DNA from: Gnetum montanum
Taxonomy: Eukaryota > Streptophyta > Gnetopsida > Gnetales > Gnetaceae
Assembly (NCBI GenBank): GCA_015680685.1
Contig: MNCI01015910.1
Span: 1,228,592-1,292,591, forward strand
DNA length: 64,000 nucleotides
Direction: 5' to 3'
The translations under genes were made by a program, and so were the position numbers. Positions 23,943-36,440 of the stretch are shown piece after piece (within the stretch, counting starts at the first letter, position 1; each line of letters starts with the position of its first letter). The notes beneath the pieces were generated by a model. It was not told the origin of the DNA, made no database searches, and worked only from the letters and a program-made list of their open reading frames with translations.

Positions 23943-25539
23943 TGGAGGATTAACTTGAGAGACATCGATAAAGAATATGAAACACCACAATGAACATGAC
24001 ACCAACACTGCTTTTCAGTGCCTGATTAGAAAACACTTCACTATGCTTAAGAGTGCCAAGGAAATGAAGTATCGTAGGGAATAAGTTAGGGAGATGGGTC
24101 AAGGGACAATGGATAGAGAGGATGTTCACTGGTACGTGTAACTATAGGATGCAACATCATGATGGCTTGTTTCCAAAGCATGATCCCTCATCAAAGTGAT
24201 TATGAGGGAGTCAACATGTGGAGGTAGCCTACCCTTAGGATTTTGACCTCTAGTTGAAGTGCTTGTGAGATGGTCAATCTGAGGCTGGACTAGTTGCAAA
24301 ATGGCAACTGTGTTTTTTTTGACTTGGGCACTTGGCTTGTCCCATTATTTTTGTTTTGATTTTATTTTTCTATAGTTCTTTTCTTTTTTCTCTTATTTTT
24401 ATTTTTTTTCCTTTTCCTTTTTTTCAATGCTTTATCTTTTCTTTTTCACTTTTGGTTTCCTTTGTGTTGCATGAACAAACTATGCACCAATCAACATTTT
24501 TTTAGAGGCAACCGCATTGCATATGTAGGACAGGTGTTTCCTCCCTGGGATGAGTTGTGTTACATCTACTTGGGGCTTTGATCAGCCCACAAAGGCTTCC
24601 CATGGGACAAGTTGCATTACGCCCATCATGGGTTTAGCAATTAATTGCAAAAAAGATTCCACATGCATTAAGAAAGCTTGCAAGGAGTGTAGGAGATTGC
24701 AAGATCAAGAGGTAGAGGTCAATTGACTAGAGGGATGATAGGGATGTGCACTCTTAAGTAGCTAGGTGAGGCAAAGTGGACACATCAGAGCAATGCAGTA
24801 CCTTGCCACCACAATGAAATGCATCCTTGAACAATGCCACCAAGGCTTTATCCTGCAAATGCAACACAAAGAAAATAAGAAAAAACAACCACCTCATGAG
24901 ATGAAGGTGAAATCGTATTTGCAAAGATATTGCAAGGGACATAAATGTTGTGTTAGTTACAGGCCCATGCAATGCCCAAATCAAGAAGGCCAGTGCAAGT
25001 GTGATGGCAGTTAACTCCAAAAGCTCCAACAGTTGCACTAGAAGTGAGCACCCAAGTGGCCAGATGTGATAATGATGCAGATACTTAGGAGTTCTCACCA
25101 AAGGTAGAAGCCAAGAAACTTGGCCACATGGTAGGGAGCCAGGATACTAGACGCTCTTCCAGGATTAGCCAATGATGAGGGCTAGAGGATGGTAGTGCTA
25201 TGGCTGGGCCACAATACTGCTGGTTCTCTAGCAAGTGATACTGATGGTGAGAGCTCTAACTAGGATGATTGGTAATGGTGGCGGTAGCTCCGGAAGGTTA
25301 GCAATATGCCAAAAGGCATCTCCAAAAGATTAGTAAGATGCCAAGGATGGTGAAATTGCAAATGTCCTAGAGGGTTTTTTCTTGATGATGTGAACTTCAT
25401 TCTAGAACTGCAACATCCCATCCCATCTTCCCTGAGAAGTGTGGGTAGGTGACAGAGGATTGAAAGTATTCTTGCTCACTTGTCTATAGAACTATGAATG
25501 TCAAACTGTGAATCTAGTTTTAGATCTTAGTAGACAACA
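23943..25539. other. 3' untranslated region of element C, no gene recognised
   Basis: Contains T-rich sequence (24310-24490) and short open frames on both strands (24754-25101 minus, 24766-25014 plus) that overlap each other and show no domain. 23930-23990 resembles 16385-16440 of element D ('ggaggattaac...gacaaagaa'). Confidence 0.5.
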
Positions 25540-25760
25540 TGATGTGCTAGTTTAAGGTCCTAGTAGATCATTGTGCTAGATTAACAATGCATTGGATAGT
25601 GGATGGCCAATTTAGGATCATAGCAGACCATGCTATGGGTGCCAATTTAGTGTCATAGCCCAAGGATGCTCTGTGCTAGTTTATTGTCGTAGCAGACATT
25701 TGTGCTAGTTTAATATCATAGCAGACATATGTGCTAGTTTAACATCATAGCGAATGTGCA
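25540..25760 (-). repeat. Minisatellite of element C near the 3' end
   Basis: About six diverged copies of 'gtgctagtttaa-ggtcatagcagacca', the element D variant of the 27-30 bp unit, in the same orientation relative to the element. Confidence 0.7.
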
Positions 25761-25829
25761 CTTCTCTTACTTCTATCATTGGCATGAAACTATGTACTAG
25801 GTGTAGTATAGCTTCAAGTAAAAGTAGTT

Positions 25830-26200
25830 TATAGTATTGGAAAACTCATTTTCATCTAGATCAACAAGCTTGAAGGCTCCATTGTCATATGCCTTTATAA
25901 CCAAGAAAGGTCCTTACTAGTTGGATGAGAATTTGTCCATGGGATCGCAAACAACCTTGAGGACCAAATCCCCCTTCTTGATTGGGCGTTGTTGTTGATT
26001 GTGATGATGCTTTTACCATTGCTTTTCTTGGTACCACTCAATTGTTTGCATGCACTCCTCCTCTATAAGGTTGAGGTCAATGGTTCTCAACTCATTATTT
26101 TGAAGCTCATCAATGAAGCTTGAGAGGATCATGTGGAGTGACAAGACCTACAATTCAAGAGGCAACATTGCTTAAAATTTATACAAAAGACTATATGGTA
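25830..26200 (-). pseudogene. C-terminal fragment of integrase, element C
   Basis: Minus strand: LQNNELRTIDLNLIEEECMQ, IEWYQEKQW, RPIKKGDLVLKVVCDPMDKF, GPFLVIKAYDNGAFKLVDLD. This is the end of a gypsy integrase (GDLVL.. and the following beta-rich tail). Zinc finger and catalytic core are absent; the previous coding sequence (26252-26460) is already the end of RNase H, so a large deletion removed them. The paralogous intact order is in D at 16600-17870. Confidence 0.7.
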
Positions 26201-26251
26201 TCTTATTCGTTGTTGTTCTACATGTTGTATGGTAGGCCCATAGTGCATAGA

Positions 26252-27150
26252 CTATATGGATGCGAATTTTGTTATTTGAGTTATAGGTTTAGTGTAACTG
26301 ACTATTGAAGCAGGAAGAGTAGAAAACATGTTTGGTGCTATGCTTGAACCTAAAGTGGCTAACGCATCAGCTATGGAATTTTCATTATGGGGGATATGTT
26401 GGACATCTATAGTTGCAAACTGTTGGAGCAAGTGTTTTGCTAAGTTGGTCATGAAAGAACCCATCCATAAAGGGCAACAAGGCATGACCAACTATAGTAT
26501 TGATGAGTTGGTCAATACTAGGCAATGGGAAATCATATTTAATGATCACCTTGTTTAGGTCCCGAATGTCTATGCAAATGCATATACTTCTATTTTTCTT
26601 GGGGACAACTACAATGTTTAAGACCCAGTCAGTGTAGTCAATTACCCAGATGAAACCAACTTTGTAGAGCTTAGTCATCTCATTGCGAATAGCCAATGCT
26701 ACCTTAGGCTTGAATTTATGAGCTTTTTTTTTAACTTGCTTTATGCAAGGATCAAGAATAATGTTGTGTTGTATTATGCAAGGATCTAAGCCTAGCATGT
26801 CCTTGTAGGACCATGTGAATGCCTTGATGTTATTGCTAAGGACTTTAGGGATGCTTTTTTTGATTTGAGGCTCTAACAAGGAACTAAGCTTCAATGTTTT
26901 TGCCTCACCTTTACATGTTACTATAGGAACTTCTATGAGGGAATCGTCGGTCATGTCACCTGCTTCTAAATCTAGAGCTCTAACTAGATGGTCTGGCTAG
27001 TCTAACGATGTCTTTAGGGATGCTACATTTGTGTCATACGTAAATGTTGCAAAGTATAGGAGTTTGGTGTTTATGCATCTTGTGGCACCACCATAAGCTC
27101 TAGTCAAGACTAAGGATCAACGAAGACTCTCGTATGCATTCATTTTTGCA
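26252..27150 (-). pseudogene. pol: Shortened RT fused to RNase H tail, element C
   Basis: From about 27140 downward: pre-RT linker, IKAFTWSYKDMLGLDPCIIQ, DYTDWVLNIVVVPKKNRSIC, IRDLNKVIIKYDFPLPSIDQ, ALLPFMDGF, the fingers half of a Tat-like RT. At about 26460 the sequence jumps, with a frame change, to NLAKHLLQQFATIDVQHIPH and NENSIADALATLGS, the end of the Tat-type RNase H. The palm with YxDD, RNase H1 and most of the second RNase H are therefore missing. Only one stop lies upstream of the jump, so this copy decayed by deletion rather than by point changes. Confidence 0.8.
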
Positions 27151-27585
27151 ACTTTGTTTAAGATATCCTACAAAATAATAAAAAAATGTCAAGCAACACT
27201 TATCTTAATAAAGAAAAATGCATAAAATAAGGAAGAAAATGTCATAAAAATTTAACTAACTATGTAGTATGTTAAGTAATTTTTTGGGACCTCAATTGGC
27301 CATAAAATTGCTAGTTTAAGGTTGTAGCAGACTATAGTTTATGTGTGAGATAGGTTTAAGCAAGGCTTGAGAGTTTTAAGATGTGGGAACAAGCTAGATG
27401 TTTATTGAGAAATTAGAAAAAATGCAAAAAAAATTCTAAATATAGGAAGCTAGAAAAGCTACAGAATTTTTCTAACTCTAGGTGCTACACTCATCTTGTG
27501 TTATGCATAGGACATGGAACATCCTGCATTACATGCGAGATATGGAACATGCTGGGAGGGTGAGATGTCCTTTAACACTAAAGGG
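27151..27585. other. Element C spacer, no gene seen
   Basis: A single minisatellite-like unit at 27306-27345 ('attgctagtttaaggttgtagcagactat') and A-rich sequence. The 27480-27580 stretch directly precedes a plus-strand TATA box. Confidence 0.5.
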
Positions 27586-27593
27586 TATAAATA
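27586..27593 (+). promoter_or_regulatory. TATA box facing the antisense reading frame of element C
   Basis: AGGGTATAAATAGGGG is a textbook plant TATA context. It is on the plus strand, opposite to element C, and outside both LTRs. It lies upstream of the plus-strand reading frame at about 28640-32310. Function is inferred only from sequence. Confidence 0.55.
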
Positions 27594-28639
27594 GGGGTTT
27601 TACCATGGTAAGCTTGTCATTTTCAATGTTAAAGCCAACAGTCATCTAAGCATAGCACAGTCAAGGCAGAGCATAGCAACGATAGAGGGAAGCTAGAGCG
27701 TGACAAGGAGAAGCCAGAGCATAGCAGCCAAACATGATGTGCCAAAGTAAACACAAATACCCCAGCCTCACCAACATTGATGAAGGAGAGCATACCCTGA
27801 GGTTCCTTTTCAGGGCATGCATTGAGGACCGTAGGGAGATGCTATCAGCCAGGTAAGACACTATGCTCTACCCTTGTGATTTTTCTTTCTGTGGTTTCTT
27901 GCACATTTTAGGTTTTTGGGCTTTGAGGGTGGCCTACCATGGGTAGGGACTATCACCACCATGGATGTCATGAGCCACGGTCAGGGATGGAAGTGCACAC
28001 AATGCATTTTTTTTCATTTTCTTTATTTTTTCCTTTTTTCTTCGTTTTGTGTCAAGGGTTCTAGGCGTCTTGTGCCATGATGCAAGATAAGGTTTTTCTA
28101 TGCATCCCGTGCCATAGCAAGAAATAGGGTTTTGAGCATCCCACATTGTAGCATAGAATAAATTTTTTGATCATCTCATGCTACAGTGTAGAATAGGGTT
28201 TGGGCATCCTACACCGTAACATGGAATAGAGGGTTTAAGCATCCCATGCCACAACACAAAATAGGACTTGGCCAAGGTAGCTTGGGTGATAATGTTAGAG
28301 CATAATAGTCAAGGAAAGGTGACTTAGGGTTATTTCCATCATGTCAAGATGTCCCTAAGAGCATGAAAAAAAGTTAAAAAAAATTTGGAACTTTTACGCT
28401 TAACACTTAAAAAAAATTTGAAGCTTCATAGTTATCACGCTTTGCAAGTAGCGTAACCAACACTTAGAAAAGTTTGAAAAGTTTTGGCCAATTGTTACAC
28501 TCTATGGGGAGTGTAACCAACCCTTGGAAAAATTCTGGGGATAAAGGGGGTTACACTCTACGTGGAGCATAACTAAAAATTAGAAATTTTTTTGATATTT
28601 TAAAATTATAATGCTTGAGAAAAATGTAAGTGTTAGTGT

Positions 28640-31600
28640 TGTGCCCCATTGGAAACTAGGCACGTTAGATGGGAATGTTGACATCCCTTTCCCATGGGGC
28701 CTAGTGGATAGTTAATTATGTTGAATGTAATTTTTTCATGCATTTTTTTTATTTTTAATGCTAACATTTTTCCCTTACTACTATTGTGGCATTGCAGGGT
28801 CTTATTAAAACCTATCCTCATCATGGTCAAACTGGTGGGGACTTTATGCTATATGAGAAATCCTATATTGAACATTCCTACACCAAACATGTGTGGGACA
28901 TCAAGAAATTTACTTCTAGTTAGGTGCATAAGAATTCCTAAAATTCTTGCTCCATCACTTCAATATGATAATGTGATGACACTTATTAGCTGAAGTAGCA
29001 GGCATCATAATAGAGACATTATTGCCTGGGGTGAACCAAGGCATTCTGAGGTTCATGTATGATGAGCTTTTTGATGACAAAAAGGCTTTAGACTTTTGTC
29101 TAGGATTTTGGGAATGCCCAAGTTCCAATGCTACAACAAGTATAACACCATGTTCCTCGCTCAATGCATACACACCATTTTCCAAAACCCACCTAGGATG
29201 GTCTATTGTGTTGGAGGATGAGCCATATCATGATTTCTTATATTTCCTATTACTTAATGACTTAAGATGCTAACTGCTTTTGTCTATTACTAGGTTTTTT
29301 GTTGATGCAGATGGCCTCCATGATGAAGAGGGGGCACTAAAATTGACCAAAACTACCCTACAGGAATTCTCATTTGCTAAGAAAATGCATGCTAGAATGC
29401 TTGGGCAAATCGAGGCAAATTTGGCAAAATACCCTTATAGGTATTCCAAATCTTACAAGAAGTGTCGGACTTTCAACTAGTTAGACGTTGAGTGGGCAAC
29501 CCGGATATTGAGTGTAGAGGAGGTTTTGGTCCCACTACCATCATCCTGCATATTTTTTATGCCACATAAGTCATATAACTTATTTACTTTCATGCACTTT
29601 TAGTTTTGTTTTTCATCATGTTGCTAATTTTTCCTTTGCTTATTGCAACCATAGCTAAGTTAAGAGAGGTCATGGTGGTTGCTTCAAGGTGCATTAAGGC
29701 CACTCTCCTCTTCAAATATGGTGAGGTTAAGAGCTCATAGCACTGGTTGTGCTATGAGACCTCAGCAGAGGTAGCAAAGAATCTTTAGTAGGTTAGGTTC
29801 ATGAACATCTTCTTAGCTCTAAACCCAAACATCCCGATGGTTAAGATGATTTTCCTAATTAATTCCATCATTGAAAGTACCGACCACTTCCACATGCAAG
29901 TTCATAATATGCAAGTGATCTTTGAAATTATGGATAAACTCTTCACAAACCTCTTCAACATCCCCTCTAAAGGTTTACTGGTGGTAGAAAAGACCAATAA
30001 GGACCTAGACCATAGAGGGGATGTTGAGGAGTTGTTGGGCACTCAAAAGGGATGTAAGGGTATACCCATGAAGATGGCAGATGTACCCATGGTCCATCAC
30101 CTCTCTCTAATTTTTCAAGCTAGTCTGTTTCCAAAGTTGCTTTCCTAAGCAAAGATCCTTAGGATGGAGAAAGCTTGGATCATGAGAGACATGATAGAGA
30201 ATGGGACATAGTATAATTGGATAAACTACATCGTCAATAGCCTACAAGCTGAAATCATCAAGCTACACAGCAACATCCAAGCATGATCACACATGCATTT
30301 TTCTTTCTTCGTAGCATGCCTATGAATGTTTGCATAACTCTTGGTGGTCTATGAGAACAAGCAATGGATGGTTCAAGATCACACCTAGATCTCCGAGCTA
30401 TGGATCTACCACCTATTCTACACCATGTGGTCATAGGACCCTTCGAAGGTAATTGGTGAGTCATTCGCAATGATGACTAAAGGCCATGTGGGAAAATCCT
30501 ACCATGCACATGATAGTGCCAGGGAGGATCCACCCACAAACACTAGGAACGTGGTGAGAGGAAAATGACTCATCACCAAGAAAATAAGGTCATCGAAAAT
30601 GAAAATTAAGAATTCTTACCCTATGAAGGAGCCCATGTACAAAGTGGAGGAGAGGGGCAAGAAGCGACAATTCAAGCTCTGCGAGATGTGTTTAGAAATA
30701 GTGAGTAAGTATGCATTATTTAATGTTGTTGTAATGTGTTCATTATTATCTCACCTACAATAGTAGAGGAGCCTGTGGAGGATGATTTCCCTTAACCTAA
30801 GGGACACATGGCAGGTGAAGATGAGCAAGAAGCCACAGAAGTATTGAGGCAACTTGAAGAAGAGGGATTGCATTTTGAAGATGGTGATTTTGAATATTTC
30901 TTTGACGGCATGTAGATGGGTGATGCCCCCACTCTCACACCAAAGGGCTTGGTGGGTAGGAGCTTTGCACCAGCATCTTTGTTGTGTTATTTTTTCTTTT
31001 TTCTTTTACTTTATTATATATATATATATATTGGTTTTTTTGTTTTTTTAATGATCATAAAGTGCTTCATGGTGTAGCGACTAATGCTTCCACTAAACAT
31101 TTGACATCCACATCCACCTTCTGCACATGATCATGGGTGAAAACTCTAGATAAGTTTTCCTTCATGCAAGGCATGGTGGATGACATGATAGACCGCCCAA
31201 ACAAATAGACCCCAAGATTGGTACATTTATTTCACTATCATTATCTCTTTTTTTGTTTGTTTTTTTTTTCATTTTCTTTTTTATCTTATTACTAATGTTT
31301 TGTCATCTATTATGGAATGACAAGTTTGCAACTCAAATGGGACCTAAACAAAGTAGTCCAGGTCAATGCTATACCTGAGTTCCCCCTCGAGGTTGAGTAG
31401 GTGATTGATCATGTATATGATGAGACAAGCAAGTGTGCACTATACTTTGCACAAACATTATGAGAGTGCAGACGTGTAGAAAAGTAGCTATGGAAAAAAG
31501 TGCAAGAGCTTCAAGAAAAGGAGGTGAACTAGGCAGTAAGATTGGAAGACCTATAGTCATGCTACGACTTCCTGGCAACACGTGATAAGTCAAACAAAAA

Positions 31601-32310
31601 CTAGCACATAGCTGAGATCAATTACGCTAGGTATTGGTTAGCTATTTAGGGAAAAAATGAGGCCACCCATGAGGTTATTAAACAACAATTTTAGATGGAC
31701 CTCTTGGCTAGAAAAAACCAAGATTGGAAGGACTACAGTGCAAAGGTGTATCAATGGGAACAAACACAAAAGAATCACAAACATCCCTACAAGCTAGAGC
31801 ATGAAGCCTACCATAAGAAATATAGAGATGAGTCTGTGGAGCGCTGATGCCAAGAGATATTTCTTGATTCAATCGTTGCAAAACAAGCTTACAAATTGTT
31901 CACAAGTAGTGTAGTTGTTAGTGAGTCCCCAAAGAGAGAGATCACTATACCTTTCGGAGAGGTAACTTTTGCAACATTTTCGTCAGGGCTGCCAACATGG
32001 ATGGCCATGAAAAAATGAAAAACCATTGTAGGCATCAACCTAGGTGAGGAGAACTAAACACATATGTTAGAGGATGAAATCCTTTGATTCCTAGAGGCTG
32101 GCCTCAACAAGATTTCCCCAAACATGGATGCAGGGCCTTCTTAGGTTGGTTTAACTTACTTTATTGTTGTTTATTTTATCATAATTTTTCATGTTACCTC
32201 ATTTATTAATTGATTTATTATTTTATTTTTATTTGACATAGGTTGTAGGTTAGGGTGCAGGACCCATTGGAGTAGTGGATGAAGATGAAGGGGAAGAGCT
32301 TTAGCCCCTT
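28640..32310 (+). pseudogene. Unknown, possibly intron-containing gene antisense to element C, decayed
   Basis: Plus-strand coding-like segments: 28980-29270 (AGIIIETLLPGVNQGILRFM, DELFDDKKALDFCLGFWECP), 29295-29545 (DADGLHDEEGALKLTKTTLQ, LGQIEANLAKYPYRYSKSYK), 29655-30285 (NIFLALNPNIPMVKMIFLIN, MDKLFTNLFNIPSKGLLVVE, SLQAEIIKLHSNIQA), 30770-30920 (acidic, EDEQEATEVLRQLEEEGLHF) and 31370-32150 (KVQELQEKEVN, KNQDWKDYSAKVYQWEQTQK, coiled-coil-like). Several are preceded by acceptor-like pyrimidine tracts ending in AG (28797, 29291, 29654, 30764). I recognise no domain. Stops are nearly all TAG/TAA/TGA. It may be an extra ORF of the kind known in Tat elements, or a separate insertion. Confidence 0.5.
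31015..31031. repeat. (TA)n microsatellite
   Basis: Eight uninterrupted TA units within the antisense gene region. Confidence 0.9.
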
Positions 32311-32519
32311 ATCGCACACGAAAAACTAGAATGCTTAAGATGTAGCCCTGCTATTAGGCAATTTTGTGTCTTTTGGTTATTTCAAGTTGTAGATGTAATT
32401 TTGGACTATGTATTTTGTTTATGATTTAATGAAAATATGATAGTTATTTTCTTCTCATCTTGTTATCTCTTCATGTAATATTGTGATAATTTTAATTTGG
32501 TTGATGCAAGTAGGCCCCT

Positions 32520-32750
32520 TGTGGGCCCCATGCCAGATTAATGTTTTCTTAGCAAGGCCATTGCTAGTTTAAGGCTATTTTAGGCCATCACTAGTTTAAG
32601 GCTATTTTAGGCCATCACTAGTTTAAGGCAATTTTGGGCCATTACTAATTTAGGATGTTGGTTGCTAGTTTTAGGCCTTGGCAAGCCATGCAATAGTTTA
32701 AGGCCTTTCTAGGCCATGTGGTAGTTTAAGGCCTTTTTGAGCCCCATTTT
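32520..32750 (-). repeat. 27-bp minisatellite of element C, between protease and antisense gene
   Basis: About seven units of 27-28 bp, e.g. 'ccatcactagtttaaggctattttagg' repeated nearly exactly at 32573 and 32600. On the element strand the core is GCCTTAAACTAGCAATGGCC, the same as in element A at 4480-4640, and at the same place after the protease. Confidence 0.88.
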
Positions 32751-33189
32751 TTGTTAGAGAAATAAATGAAATCACATGCACTAAGGAACCACATAAATAA
32801 TGTAGAATTTAGACAATAACACAAATCATAATTGTATAGACGAAGGAACAAAAGACAAGTCAAACATGCGAGCGGACTAAGGGCATGCCCTAGTCATGTA
32901 GATGCTTCCTAATCCAATGTGGGTTAAGTGGTGCATAAGGCCTAGAAGGCACTATATGGTTATCCCCTAAACCTTCATCTATTGTAGAGAAGGGTAATTC
33001 TACCCATCGAGCTTCCTCATGTAGGTCGCTTGCCTTGCTTGGTTGTTTAACATCAGTCGAACAACATTGACCTCCATTGCAAATGGGTGGTGTATCATTG
33101 AAGAACTCCACCTTTGACACTTATTTGGTATCTATATTGTTGATGGTTGGAGGGGCTATGTTATCACCAAAGATCACCACCTCCCCATC

Positions 33190-33700
33190 CTCTAGGACCT
33201 CCCTAGGATTAGGTTGATTCCAGACATTTCTTCAACCACGATAAACTCAACATTAGTGGGGAATTGCTCCTCTACCATGAAATCTATCATGACAATCCCT
33301 TTGACAATTACATGCACATTGTTAAAGGACTTCAAACTAGTCATTTTTGTTGGCATAATTTGATCCACCAAGCCAAGATTATCAATGACAGAGAATGGGA
33401 TAATGTTGGTTGCCACCCCATCATCAACGTGCACCTTGTGAATCTTGTATTAACCTACACAAGTCATTATGAACATGGGTGCAGTGGGTACCTAACCCTT
33501 TTCAAGGTTAGCATTGATTACCTCATCATGAAATGTCAAAGGTGTTGACCTTAACTCTTTGATTGTAGATGGAAGAATTATGGCATGGATGGCTTTTTCA
33601 TCTACTAGCATATCCTCCTTAACAAGAATGGATGCCAGCATGTGAACCAAGGCTTCACGATGGGTAAGAGAAGTCATAATCAAATCATACAAGCTCAAGG
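33190..33700 (-). pseudogene. Decayed aspartic protease of element C
   Basis: Frames at 33698-33492 (MSLYDLIMTSLTHREALVHM, DMLVDEKAIHAIILPSTIKE) and 33434-33192 (MHVDDGVATNIIPFSVIDNL, EFIVVEEMSGINLILGRS). This aligns segment by segment with element A 3600-4040. The putative catalytic triad is D-D-G, as in A. It would process Gag-Pol. Stops separate the two open frames. Confidence 0.78.
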
Positions 33701-36440
33701 TTGTATTTTTCTATTTTAAAGCCTTCTTAACTTGTGTTAGCACATCTAAAAAGTCTTTTCCATCATCTATTTTTTTGGTGGTTTTTACCTCCTACATACA
33801 TCCTAGGAGGAAAATCTCTCGAGGAGGAGATTTGGCTTTTGGTTATGCCATGGGCCTTTGAGCCTCAGTGTTTGTCCATTGACTATTCATGTTTGCATTA
33901 GTGGCCTGAGATGATGAGGTCATAGGGATGCTTGACAAGGGAGTGGGCTTAGGAGGACCTAGCTCCATGCATTCCTTGGTCATCTTATCAACTAGATGCT
34001 CATCATGTCCCTTTGGGTGTGTAGGTTAAGGTGTAGTTCCCATCATCGAACCCTAGGTAGATGGGGGATCCACATGTTTTGACATCCTAATGAAAAAAGG
34101 TGCTTGGGTTGTTGTTGCCGCGATGTGCTATCAGGCCCTAACCACAAATGGTGTTATGGGCACCTGAGGTGGTGCCTTAATGGCAAAGGGGGCCTATGGC
34201 CTACTTGATGTTGAGGCCCTAGTGTTACCAGAGGGTGCATGAACCACAAGTGATTCATGTGCTAGCTCTATGTTGTCATCAATGTTAATGGCATTGATAA
34301 TGTAACCTACATTGCTAGTGTTTAGTGGATCCTTATATACCTTCATTGATTGTTTATCTAGCCCTACAAGATTGCTTTCATCAAGGACCATTTTTCATTG
34401 ATCAATCATGTGTTGAATGTCATCCTTCAACACCAAGTAGTAATTCATGTCATGGCCATGCAACTGATGATAGTTACAAAATTGATCTAGTTTGAAGTTC
34501 TTTGGTACCAAAGGCTCATTTGGCATAGCCATGGAAGGATTTCTAAGGATCTCACAATACCTCTTGTGGCATTTTTGTGCATCCTCAGATATTTGTTTGT
34601 GCTAAATGTGCCCAAAACTAAGTAGTTGGTCTAAGAGTTCTGGCAACTTGATAGGCAAGGGGATGTACTTCAAGCAATTCTTGCACTCAATGTTTGGCCT
34701 TTGGGAAGCTTGCCCCATGGCCACTGATGATATAAGTTGGTTGGTTCCCATGGTGCTAGAACTTGATGCTTTGTTGTTGTTGGCTAGGGCCTTAGGCACC
34801 TTAGCCACTAGCTTGTTGTTGTTAGGTTTGGCTTCATTAGCCACAGCTACAATGGTTGTTGTGGCCTTTCCCTTTTCTTTATCTTTCTTCATATGAAATT
34901 TTTGTAGGCCACATAGGATGGGTCTCTACTAGCTTCCATCGTGTCTTGTATGCTTTTATCTAACCAAAAGCTTGGCTAAGAGAATGGGGGGTTAAGTAGT
35001 ATAGTTTCAATTTGATAAAATCATTTACTACACCCTTGAAGATAGCTAGTAGGTGGGTTTTGGCTATTAGCTCATGAATTTCGTTAAGGGAGGCACTCTA
35101 ATGTTATATAAACTTTTGTACCAGCTCTAACACCCCTTGTTTAATATTCATTAGCTAGTCTAGCATGGCCTCAGGCTTCAAGTTGTACTTGAAGTAGGTT
35201 ACGAATTGGCTTAGTAGCTTCTCTAAAGTTGAAATGGAAGCTCTAGGGAGCACATGGTACCAATCGAGAGCTTTGCCAATCATGGACATAGCAAAAATAA
35301 AAATGATCGCATGTGGCCATGCTTGCAATAGTAAGCACTCAGAATGAAAAGTAACCAAGTGGGCATTAGGGTCCCCTTCACCATTGTATTTCATGAATTA
35401 GGGTAGTTAGACCCTAGGGGGTAGTGTTAGTGGAGGAACTACAAGACTGATGGGATCGTCTTGATAGAAGTCCATTACGTGGACCATTTCTAAGTTAGCT
35501 ACTTTGAGCCACCTAACTTCCTTAGTAAGGGTTTAATTCAGTTGAAATGCTTAGTCCAGACTCAGAGATACTGTAGAGGGCTACATTTGCTATGTTGTAG
35601 GTGGTGTCTTTAGAGCAGCCCATGGCCCTGTTGTGGGCTATGCCACCATATGTGACACTTGGTGAGTCTATTGTTGTATGTACTATGACACATGTGATAG
35701 TTGTATAGTGGGTAAAGAGGTCATAGCCCACCACACTATTGAGGTTGAGGCTATTGTTGGTGGTGGGACTGAGCCAATTGGGATAAGGGGCATGCGACTT
35801 GTTTGTGGTTGTGACATGGGCATGGTATGCACATATGGCAATGTTGGCATCACAGATGCCAACTAGGAAAGTTGAATAGAATACAAGGAGATCACAAAGG
35901 GGAAGGAGGTAGAAGGTCCTATGCTCTATTTTGTAGGCTAGACTTCGTGGCTAGCCACCACTAGTGGAGACTTGGGTTATGGAAGCATCAAATTTTCCTC
36001 AAATAAGGTAGAGGACTATGATTGGTGCAACATTAAAATGGAGGTAAGCTATTGGACTGAGATATAGAATAGAACATTTTTATCAGAGTGGGATTCAAAC
36101 TCCTCCTACCCATCCTATTGTGGTCCATCATAGTTTGATGTTGTGTCCTACTCTTTAAGCTTGGTCACCCTAATGAGTTGGTCTAAGATCCATTTGAAGT
36201 TGTCAGTGAGTATGACCATGTTAGGGGGGGAAAGAACCCCCTCCCATTTCAATGAATGATTTCAAAACTACACTTTGCTTCCATTTCATGGCAATCTAAT
36301 GATAGGCCCACCTAAAGCTTTTCACATAGGAAGTTATACCATTCATCATCGAGTGCCCTATGTTTAGGTGATTGGTGTCATAGTCTAAGAGATTGTCATT
36401 ATGGTCATACAAGGTTAGGTGGTTTCTCAACATCTCCCAC
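33701..36440 (-). pseudogene. gag: Decayed gag of element C
   Basis: The capsid core lies at 35394-35155 (MKYNGEGDPNAHLVTFHSEC, GKALDWYHVLPRASISTLEK, QFVTYFKYNLKPEAMLD). A lysine/asparagine-rich linker is at 34892-34602 and further linker at 34391-34194. The homologous core in A is at 1900-2140. N-terminal sequence up to about 36400 is too decayed to read with confidence. It would form the particle shell; no zinc knuckle was seen. Confidence 0.8.

Noticed and set aside
26385-26558. Plus-strand frames over element C pol
   Set aside because: They are shadows of the minus-strand RT/RNase H sequence, which has clear motifs.
28640-32310. Ordinary host gene captured between elements
   Set aside because: It lies wholly inside element C with element-specific minisatellite on one side and C pol on the other, and no host protein family was recognised; capture cannot be excluded but is not supported.
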